This document shows, piece by piece, positions 1 through 6,120 of a stretch of DNA of 8,485 nucleotides (position 1 is the first letter of the stretch; each line of letters opens with the position of its first letter). This DNA is from CAYMKE01 sp964345135 (GTDB taxonomy: Bacteria > Bacteroidota > Bacteroidia > Bacteroidales > JBBRXJ01). The stretch lies in assembly GCA_964345135.1 (NCBI GenBank), contig CAYFQI010000120.1:1-8485 (forward strand), in the 5' to 3' direction. Under the pieces are notes generated by a model. That model was not told the origin of the DNA and ran no database searches. It saw nothing but the letters and a program-made list of their open reading frames with translations. Made by a program: the position numbers and the translations under genes.

Positions 1-233
1 TTTACAAGCAAAAAGATAAAAAATTTTTTGTAGATGAGGTTTGTTTTTCTCTTTTCCGGCTTTAATAATATAAGCTGAGTTTTTGCAAAATATTGAATTT
101 AACTTTTTGTGAAATTAAACAATCATTTATAAATAAATCATTAAACCATATTTTTGATTAATTTTGGACAATATTTTAGAGGTGCCCTTTATTATTAAAG
201 AGTGCTTGTCTATAAAGGAGGAGTTTTTTCAGG

Positions 234-296
234 ATGTGTCTTTGTTCTATAAAGTTTAAATTTGATGCGTGTGAACCGAACGGAGTGAGTTCATGA
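234..296 (+). other. Possible short leader ORF (20 codons)
   Basis: An ATG at 234 opens a 20-codon frame ending with TGA at 294-296. It is preceded by AAAGGAGG (214-221), a near-perfect complement of the 16S rRNA 3' end, although the 12-nt spacing is longer than ideal. The peptide has three cysteines and no arginine, so it does not resemble a classical arginine attenuation peptide. The match stands out because the long genes of this window lack such a site. The 34-bp palindrome begins 28 bases after the stop, which gives a leader ORF plus hairpin order. It could equally be chance in AT-rich DNA; I see no homology. Confidence 0.2.
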
Positions 297-324
297 ACAC
301 AATTGAGAGAGAAATATTTGTGAA

Positions 325-358
325 TAAAACTTTGAACAACATGTTGTTCAAAGTTTTA
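325..358. repeat. Perfect 34-bp palindrome (hairpin or operator)
   Basis: Both halves are exact reverse complements for 17 bases each, centred on CATG at 340-343. As RNA it would fold into about 15 base pairs with a four-base loop. The stem starts with TAAAAC and ends with GTTTTA, so an A-tract and a T-tract flank it, as in bidirectional intrinsic terminators, but no long U-run follows on the plus strand. It lies 84 bases before the argG start. Possible roles are terminator of an upstream or leader transcript, attenuator for argG, or binding site of a dimeric regulator; sequence alone does not decide. Confidence 0.7.
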
Positions 359-391
359 GACTAAGCGCCTAAGAAATATAAACAGATGAAC

Positions 392-418
392 TCAATTAAC
401 CCAATTAACCCAATTAAC
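392..418. repeat. Three tandem 9-bp units, (C/T)CAATTAAC
   Basis: Units occupy 392-400, 401-409 and 410-418. The first differs only at its first base (T instead of C). The array ends 24 bases before the argG ATG, within the expected 5' untranslated region. Copy number of such short tandem arrays can change by slippage, which could alter leader spacing. It may also be neutral. Confidence 0.75.
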
Positions 419-442
419 TTAGAAACTTAAAAAATAAACAGA

Positions 443-1675
443 ATGAAAAATAATAAAGTGGTTTTGGCTTACAGCGGAGGATTAGACACTTCCATCATCC
501 TTAAATGGCTCATTGAAAAAGGGTATGAAGTAATTGCTTATATAGCAGATGTTGGGCAGGAAGATGATTTTGATGAAGCCAAACAGAAAGCATTGAATTT
601 TGGGGCATCGAAGGTATATATTGAAGACTTGAAAGAAGAGTTTGTGACAGATTATATCTTCCCGGCTATTAAAGCTAATGCCATTTACGAAAATCGTTAT
701 TTATTGGGTACATCACTGGCTCGTCCTCTTATTGCTAAAAAACAAATTGAAATTGCTGCTAAAGAAAACGCTCATTACGTATCTCATGGCGCTACAGGTA
801 AAGGAAATGACCAGGTACGGTTTGAATTGTCGTATTATGCTTTAAACCCGCGGATAAACGTTTTTTCTCCCTGGAAAAATCAGGAATTCCTTGATGATTT
901 TAAAGGCCGTACAGACATGCTTAATTATGCAAAAGACAAAGGCATACCTATCAAGGCTACACACGAAAAACCCTATAGTGAAGATGATAACCTTTTACAT
1001 ATCAGCCATGAAGCAGGTGTATTAGAAAACCCGTCTTATAAACCGGAAAAATCAATGCTGACCAAAATAGTTCCTCCACAGGATGCACCTGACAAGGAAA
1101 CACACCTGGCCATTCATTTTAAAGACGGGATACCGGTGAAAGTTGAAAACCAGGATGACGGCATGGTAAAAGAAAAGCCCCTTGAATTGTTCAATTATTT
1201 GAATAAGGTTGGGGGAGAAAACGGGATCGGCCTGCTGGATATGGTAGAAAACCGTTTTGTCGGTATCAAATCAAGAGGGGTATATGAAACACCCGCCGGC
1301 ACAATCTTATACCTGGCCCACATGGATATTGAAGGCATTGCCATGGACAGGGAAGTTATGAAACTTCGCAATAAATTATCTTTAGATTTTGCAGAAATCG
1401 TATATAATGGCTTCTGGTTTAGTCCAGAGATGGATTTCCTGGTTGCTGCTATTGATAAAAGCCAGGAATACATTGACGGTGTGGTTTATTTAACGCTCTA
1501 TAAAGGCAACATTCTAATTAATGGACGCGAATCGCCCACTTCTTTATACAATGAAGACCTTTCGAGCATGGATATTGAAGGTGGATTTGATCAAAAAGAT
1601 AGTGAAGGGTTCATTAAGATCAATGCCATCAGGCTTATGGCTCATCGTTCCATATTGTCCAAATTGAACAAATAA
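443..1675 (+). CDS. argG: Argininosuccinate synthase
   Basis: This cytoplasmic enzyme joins citrulline and aspartate using ATP to form argininosuccinate, the penultimate step of arginine synthesis. The 410-residue product is full length. The N-terminal ATP-pyrophosphatase P-loop SGGLDTS lies at residues 11-17, the YLLGTSLARP segment at 86-95 and the nucleotide/citrulline segment HGATGKGNDQVRFE at 115-128; the multifunctional C-terminal domain includes KSRGVYETPAGT and GRESPTSLYNE. From memory, many stretches match human ASS1 (412 residues) closely, so this is the eukaryote-like version rather than the longer E. coli type. The ATG at 443 places the P-loop normally and has no Shine-Dalgarno site, as usual in Bacteroidetes. 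It is the first of four co-directional genes; argH follows after 142 bases. The structured leader upstream may regulate it. Confidence 0.97.
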   Translation: MKNNKVVLAYSGGLDTSIILKWLIEKGYEVIAYIADVGQEDDFDEAKQKALNFGASKVYIEDLKEEFVTDYIFPAIKANAIYENRYLLGTSLARPLIAKKQIEIAAKENAHYVSHGATGKGNDQVRFELSYYALNPRINVFSPWKNQEFLDDFKGRTDMLNYAKDKGIPIKATHEKPYSEDDNLLHISHEAGVLENPSYKPEKSMLTKIVPPQDAPDKETHLAIHFKDGIPVKVENQDDGMVKEKPLELFNYLNKVGGENGIGLLDMVENRFVGIKSRGVYETPAGTILYLAHMDIEGIAMDREVMKLRNKLSLDFAEIVYNGFWFSPEMDFLVAAIDKSQEYIDGVVYLTLYKGNILINGRESPTSLYNEDLSSMDIEGGFDQKDSEGFIKINAIRLMAHRSILSKLNK

Positions 1676-1716
1676 ATTAAATATACCGGGGAAGTTACCA
1701 TCATAAGGCATTTGCA

Positions 1717-1724
1717 TAAGTTTG
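1717..1724 (+). promoter_or_regulatory. Candidate -7 promoter box before argH
   Basis: TAAGTTTG fits the TAnnTTTG -7 consensus of Bacteroidetes promoters. It sits in the 142-base argG-argH gap, about 93 bases before the argH ATG. I find no clear TTTG-type -33 element at the expected distance, so this may be a chance match. If real, argH could be transcribed separately from argG. Confidence 0.2.
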
Positions 1725-1817
1725 ATTATTAAAGGAATACAGGTCTCAAAAGGTAAGAAAAAGAGAAGCATGTGTATGCACCTGGAATATAATAAGAAAC
1801 TAAATTATAATTAAAGC

Positions 1818-3152
1818 ATGAATAAACTCTGGGACAAAGGCACACAGATTAACAAGCTCATAGAGTCTTTTACGATTGGAAAAGATAAAGAGCTTGATCT
1901 GCTATTAGCAAAATATGATGTGCTTGGTAGCATTGCTCACCTTCTCATGCTTAAAAAGACAAAGCTGGTAAGTGAAGAGGATGCGCAACAACTGCTTCCG
2001 GAACTAAAAAATATCTATCAGTGTATTAAAGCTGGTGATTTTGTTATGGAAAACGGCGTAGAGGATGTGCATTCACAAGTTGAACTTATGCTTACCCGGA
2101 CCCTTGGAAATCCCGGGAAAGTAATTCATACCGGGAGGTCAAGAAATGATCAGGTATTGGTTGATCTTAAGCTATTCACACGTGATAAACTGAAATCCAT
2201 TGTTTATAAAACACACCAATTATTTTCTTTGCTTATTCATCACAGCGAACAATATAAAGATTATTTAATCCCGGGGTATACGCATTTACAGGTGGCCATG
2301 CCATCTTCATTCGGGTTGTGGTTTGGAGCTTACGCCGAAAGCCTGACAGACGACCTGCAATTGGTCTATACCGCTTTTAAACAAAGCAATCATAATCCAC
2401 TCGGATCAGGAGCCGGATACGGGTCTTCGTTTCCATTAGACAGGAAAATGACAACAAAGCTTTTGGGGTTTGAAGATTTGGACTATAATGTAATTTATGC
2501 TCAAATGGGGCGGGGCAAACTCGAACGTACGGTTACGTTTGCACTTTCTTCGCTGGGAAGCACATTATCTAAAATGGCCATGGATTTATGTTTATTCATG
2601 AGCCAAAATTTTAGTTTCGTGAGCTTCCCGGACGAGCTTACGACCGGATCGTCTATTATGCCTCATAAAAAAAACCCCGATGTGTTGGAATTGGTCAGGG
2701 CAAAGAGTAATAAGCTAAAATTACTCCCTGCACAAACTGATTTAATAACAACAAATTTACCTTCCGGATATCAGCGGGACTTGCAGTTATTAAAAGAAAT
2801 GTATCTTCCGGCATTTGAAGATACTGCAAATTGTCTGGATATAATGGGCTTGATGCTTGAAAATATCAAGATTTCAAAAGATATTATTGATGATGAAAAG
2901 TATAAATATCTTTTTACAGTGGATGAGATTAATCATAAAGTCAGACAGGGAGTGCCATTCAGAGATGCTTATAAAGAAATTGCTCAACAAATTGAAGACC
3001 ATACTTATCAACCCGAAAAGTCGCTTCAACATACGCTGGAAGGTAGCATCGGTAATTTGTGCAATAATAATATTGAAGCCAAATGGGACAAAATAATGAA
3101 ACAATTTGATTTTGATTCGATTGAAAAAGCAATGGAAAAGCTGGTTGAGTAA
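1818..3152 (+). CDS. argH: Argininosuccinate lyase
   Basis: The enzyme cleaves argininosuccinate to arginine and fumarate, the last arginine-synthesis step. It belongs to the fumarase/aspartase superfamily and is expected to be a cytosolic homotetramer. The 444-residue product carries the three superfamily regions: TGRSRNDQV at residues 105-113, GYTHLQ with its conserved histidine at 153-158, and the signature loop GSSIMPHKKNPD at 277-288 with the catalytic serine. The N-terminus is LWDKGTQ, where most ArgH proteins have a WGGRF motif; the following YDVLGSIAHLLML stretch is normal, so this is probably lineage variation, not damage. Length is slightly below the usual 455-470. The ATG at 1818 has no Shine-Dalgarno site. 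proB follows after 57 bases, consistent with co-transcription. Confidence 0.96.
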   Translation: MNKLWDKGTQINKLIESFTIGKDKELDLLLAKYDVLGSIAHLLMLKKTKLVSEEDAQQLLPELKNIYQCIKAGDFVMENGVEDVHSQVELMLTRTLGNPGKVIHTGRSRNDQVLVDLKLFTRDKLKSIVYKTHQLFSLLIHHSEQYKDYLIPGYTHLQVAMPSSFGLWFGAYAESLTDDLQLVYTAFKQSNHNPLGSGAGYGSSFPLDRKMTTKLLGFEDLDYNVIYAQMGRGKLERTVTFALSSLGSTLSKMAMDLCLFMSQNFSFVSFPDELTTGSSIMPHKKNPDVLELVRAKSNKLKLLPAQTDLITTNLPSGYQRDLQLLKEMYLPAFEDTANCLDIMGLMLENIKISKDIIDDEKYKYLFTVDEINHKVRQGVPFRDAYKEIAQQIEDHTYQPEKSLQHTLEGSIGNLCNNNIEAKWDKIMKQFDFDSIEKAMEKLVE

Positions 3153-3209
3153 AGAGCAATATCTGGCTGATTGTGATAATTTAGTAATATTCAGGTAATT
3201 TAGCAAAAC

Positions 3210-4019
3210 ATGGAAGACCGTATAAAACTTAAAAATAAAAAAAAGATTGTTGTGAAAGTGGGTACTTCCAACCTCACTTTTCCTAATGGAAAATTGGATT
3301 TGAATAAGGTTGAAAAACTGGCCAGGGTTATTTCCAATATTCACAACAGTGGAAAAAATGTGTTGTTGGTTTCTTCAGGTGCGATTGCAATCGGTGCCGG
3401 GAAACTCGGGTATTGTGAAGCACCTAAAACACTTGCAGAAAAACAGGCCGCAGCAGCCATCGGGCAGGCCGAACTCATGAAGATATACCAAAAGCTGTTT
3501 GCAGAATACAACCAAACCATTGCCCAGGTGTTAATTACCAAAGATATTATGGTAGATGAAACGAAAAATAAAAACACGAGAAATACACTGGATACATTAT
3601 TGAAAATGGGTGTTATCCCAATCATTAATGAAAACGATACGGTAGCAACAGATGAAATCGAACATCTGGGGTATGGTGATAATGACCGGCTTTCTGCAGA
3701 TGTTGCAGCAGTTATTAAGGCCGACTTACTAATTATTTTATCTGATATTGAAGGATTATATTCATCAGATCCAAATGAAGATGAAAAAGCGGAAATCATT
3801 TCAAAAGTAAAAAAGATTACGCCTGATATCGAAAAAATTGCTAAAGGAACCAATTCTTCTTTTGCAAAAGGAGGTATGGCTACAAAGATAGAAGCCATCA
3901 AATTATGTCATCATCATGGCATTGATGTCGTCATTACCAATGGTAATAAACCCCATGCTATTTTTGATGTATTGGAAGGAAAAGACAAGGGGACATTGTT
4001 TGTCGCATCAGGACAATAA
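3210..4019 (+). CDS. proB: Glutamate 5-kinase, short form without PUA domain
   Basis: ProB phosphorylates glutamate to gamma-glutamyl phosphate, the first and usually proline-inhibited step of proline synthesis. The 269-residue amino acid kinase domain shows KVGTSNL (residues 16-22), VSSGAIA (54-60), NENDTV (140-145), GYGDNDRLSA (154-163), LSDIEGLY (177-184) and GGMATK (221-226), all typical of glutamate 5-kinase. The PUA RNA-binding-like domain that extends E. coli ProB to about 367 residues is absent; short forms occur in several phyla. The gene sits 57 bases after argH, and argH-proB proximity recalls Bacteroidetes arginine/proline clusters. The usual partner proA is not in this window. 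N-acetylglutamate kinase is a distant relative, but the motifs favour ProB. Confidence 0.93.
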   Translation: MEDRIKLKNKKKIVVKVGTSNLTFPNGKLDLNKVEKLARVISNIHNSGKNVLLVSSGAIAIGAGKLGYCEAPKTLAEKQAAAAIGQAELMKIYQKLFAEYNQTIAQVLITKDIMVDETKNKNTRNTLDTLLKMGVIPIINENDTVATDEIEHLGYGDNDRLSADVAAVIKADLLIILSDIEGLYSSDPNEDEKAEIISKVKKITPDIEKIAKGTNSSFAKGGMATKIEAIKLCHHHGIDVVITNGNKPHAIFDVLEGKDKGTLFVASGQ

Positions 4020-4082
4020 TTTTCATTATGTATCATGTTTACCCCGGTGTTAATATAGCCTGTATTATTTATAAAAAAATTT

Positions 4083-4090
4083 TATTTTTG
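4083..4090 (+). promoter_or_regulatory. Candidate -7 promoter box for the aminotransferase
   Basis: TATTTTTG fits the TAnnTTTG -7 element of Bacteroidetes promoters and lies 52 bases before the ATG at 4143, which would give a leader of about 45 bases. The 123-base gap after proB supports an independent transcript. No clear -33 TTTG is seen, so the call rests on the -7 box and its position. Confidence 0.35.
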
Positions 4091-4142
4091 TATGAATAAG
4101 GGTACTTATATATAATCAGTGACCGTCTAAAATCAATAAACA

Positions 4143-5435
4143 ATGAATCAACAAGCTGAAGAACTCAATAATATCATCAAACAACATAATGAAGCGGTTT
4201 ATAATCTTTTATCTGAAAAAGGGAAAAACATTTTTTTTCCAAGAAAAGGGATTTTATCTCAAACAGCCCAGGCAAAAGGAAAAAAAATAAATGCTACAAT
4301 TGGCGCTGCCATTGAAGCAGATGGTACACCTATGCGGTTTAAAACCCTGGAAGATTTGATTAACATACCAGCTGAATACGTGTTTCCCTACGCACCAAGT
4401 GATGGACGTCCGGATTTAAGAAAACACTGGAAACAGGCTGTTTATGATAAAAACCCGGCATTAAACAATCATCCATTGAGTTTGCCTGTTACCACCAATG
4501 CATTAACACATGCATTGAGTATTGTGGGATACTTGTTTGTCAATGCAGGTGAAAAAGTAATTGTATCAGACTTGTTTTGGGAAAATTATAACTTAATCTT
4601 TGGGAACGGATGCAATGCCGGGATAGATAAATTCGAATTATTTGACAAAGGATCTTTTAATATATCATCATTCAGGGATAAAATGATGGATACATCTGAT
4701 ACAAAAAAAACACTAATCCTTAATTTTCCGAATAACCCAACCGGTTATACGCCAACAACTGAAGAAGTAAAACAGCTTGTAGATGTTATTAAAACATCTG
4801 CAGATTCCGGAAATAAAATACTGGCTCTCATTGATGATGCTTATTTCGGGTTGGTTTATGAACAAGGTATTGAAACACAATCTGTGTTTGCTTATTTGGC
4901 CAATCTACATGACAATATACTTGCAATTAAAGTTGACGGGCCCACTAAAGAAGATTATGTTTGGGGATTTCGGACAGGATTTATAACCTATGGAATTAAA
5001 AACGGGACAGAAGAATTATATAATGCCCTGGAAGCTAAAACAGCCGGTGCCATCAGGGGGAACATCTCAAATGCATCAAATCTTAGCCAGTCTCTCTTAT
5101 TGAAAGCATATCAATCTGAAACATACCAACAAGAAAAAGAAGAAAAATTTAAACTGCTTTATTCCAGGTATTTGGCAGTAAAAAAAGCAGTAAATAACCC
5201 TGAATATGCAGATTATTTTGTTCCTTTCCCTTTTAATTCAGGGTATTTTATGTGTGTGAAATTAAAAGCCGGAATAGACGGGGAGAAATTTAGAAACCTG
5301 CTGCTTGATAAATATGATACAGGAGTTATCAATATGAATAATATGATCAGGATCGCATTTTCATCTGTTCCGGAAGGAAGTATCCCTGAATTATTTGAAA
5401 ACATGTACAAAGCGTGTAAAGAATTGGCAGGATAA
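4143..5435 (+). CDS. Class I/II PLP-dependent aminotransferase, substrate unknown
   Basis: This is a 430-residue fold-type I aminotransferase. Visible landmarks are NFPNNPTG (residues 194-201), DDAYFG (231-236, the Asp that contacts the pyridine nitrogen), the probable Schiff-base lysine K269 in GPTKEDYVWGFRTG (266-279), with R277 eight residues later as in aspartate aminotransferases, and R403 in MIRIAFSS (401-408), the likely carboxylate-binding arginine. The usual S-x-S-K context is replaced by G-P-T-K, and the N-terminal 80 residues, including IGAAIEADGTPM, do not match the AspC or AlaA types I know well. It could act on aspartate, alanine or aromatic substrates; I cannot choose. A link to arginine or proline metabolism is suggested only by position, and a separate promoter is likely. 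The ATG has no Shine-Dalgarno site. No signal peptide or membrane segment is seen. Confidence 0.88.
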   Translation: MNQQAEELNNIIKQHNEAVYNLLSEKGKNIFFPRKGILSQTAQAKGKKINATIGAAIEADGTPMRFKTLEDLINIPAEYVFPYAPSDGRPDLRKHWKQAVYDKNPALNNHPLSLPVTTNALTHALSIVGYLFVNAGEKVIVSDLFWENYNLIFGNGCNAGIDKFELFDKGSFNISSFRDKMMDTSDTKKTLILNFPNNPTGYTPTTEEVKQLVDVIKTSADSGNKILALIDDAYFGLVYEQGIETQSVFAYLANLHDNILAIKVDGPTKEDYVWGFRTGFITYGIKNGTEELYNALEAKTAGAIRGNISNASNLSQSLLLKAYQSETYQQEKEEKFKLLYSRYLAVKKAVNNPEYADYFVPFPFNSGYFMCVKLKAGIDGEKFRNLLLDKYDTGVINMNNMIRIAFSSVPEGSIPELFENMYKACKELAG

Positions 5436-5469
5436 TTTTGTTTTCCAAGGGTGGCATGAATTAGAAAGA

Positions 5470-6025
5470 TTATATTAGTTTAAACCTTAATGCGTATTCT
5501 TTAAGAAAATCGGTTGTCTTGCTTAAAAGCTTATGCGAATTTTCAGGATACATCATAATGTAAGTCATCATCTCTGTAATATCGGCCAAGCGTCCGGACA
5601 GGGAATATGGGCCAATCATACCTGCAAAAACGGGTCTGTCAGTGATGTTTTTAGCAGCTAAACTTGTTGCCTTGATATATTCTTTGGTGCGTGCCGTACC
5701 TACTTCAGGTACATTCAACATGTCCATGTCTGTAAGTTGTGGCAATAATCTGTTAATTATTGTAGGTACATCATCATCCTGAAAAGAAATATTTGATCCA
5801 AATGCTTCTGCTTCTACAGAAAGATCCATAACAATAACACTGCCAATGGTTGGATAGTTTTCCGTCAGTGCTTTTATGCACTTGTAATGTTCCTCTCCAT
5901 TGGTCACCAAATCATTTTTTTTTCCCAGTATAGTTTAACCCGGGATATGTCATAACCGGCATCAATTCACGTTTTTCCGATTCCAACCTGTTGTTTATCC
6001 AGTCTTTCATGTTTGCTTTTTTCAT
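5470..6025 (-). pseudogene. Frameshifted, truncated MtaA/UroD-family methyltransferase remnant
   Basis: The remnant matches the uroporphyrinogen decarboxylase-like (MtaA/CmuA) corrinoid methyltransferase family. Reading from an ATG at 6025, the first frame codes 37 residues (including MPVMTYPGLNYTGKK) and stops at TGA 5914-5912, just after a run of nine A on the minus strand (5915-5923). The second frame, from about 5910 (a TTG could serve as a start), gives 146 residues with family motifs MDLSVEAEAFG, FQDDDVPT and GPYSLSGRL. With eight A's the frames would join into about 184 residues, against roughly 340 for intact relatives. The stop at 5472-5470 falls where relatives continue into the C-terminal half that holds the zinc-binding His/Cys residues, so an active enzyme is unlikely. 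It lies 95 bases downstream of argS on the same strand, and no corrinoid-protein gene is nearby. A homopolymer sequencing error could explain the frameshift but not the missing C-terminus. Confidence 0.75.
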
Positions 6026-6120
6026 AGCTTTTTTCGTGTTATGAATAAATTATATATATCATTTTGATTTGTATTTTCATAAATGATAATTTTTGACTAA
6101 GATAATCTCATAAATTATTT

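Larger units (their letters stand above)
1..442. other. Structured non-coding region upstream of argG
   Basis: No convincing protein gene lies in these 442 bases; all frames are short and AT-rich. From left to right I see two TAnnTTTG-like boxes (159-166 and 257-264), an imperfect duplication containing TCTATAAAG (209-217 and 246-254), a strong AAAGGAGG-like site (214-221) before a 20-codon ORF (234-296), a GTTCATGAAC palindrome (289-298), a perfect 34-bp palindrome (325-358) and three 9-bp tandem units (392-418). Together these look like a regulated leader or an intergenic repeat cluster for argG. The window's left edge may also cut an upstream gene: one frame is open from base 3 to a TAA at 63-65, which is too short to call. 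Confidence 0.6.

Noticed and set aside
3..65. Possible tail of an upstream plus-strand gene
   Set aside because: Twenty open codons at the window edge in AT-rich DNA is not enough, and no family is recognised.
257..264. TAAATTTG as the argG promoter -7 box
   Set aside because: It fits TAnnTTTG, but the only TTTG upstream (241-244) is 12 bases away instead of about 19, and the box lies within the short ORF.
1..442. ArgR-type ARG boxes or a known riboswitch
   Set aside because: I saw no pair of TGAAT/ATTCA-like half-sites with proper spacing and no conserved riboswitch core.
2874..3344. Minus-strand frame across the argH end and proB start (156 codons)
   Set aside because: Antisense to two well-supported genes and rich in Phe/Ile/Asn; no recognisable family.
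3341..3901. Long open frame on the minus strand inside proB (186 codons)
   Set aside because: It lies wholly antisense to a proB with all family motifs, and its product is a low-complexity Ser/Ile/Phe-rich string typical of a shadow frame.
5436..5469. Terminator between the convergent aminotransferase and methyltransferase ends
   Set aside because: No stem of useful length and no T-run can be found in these 34 bases.
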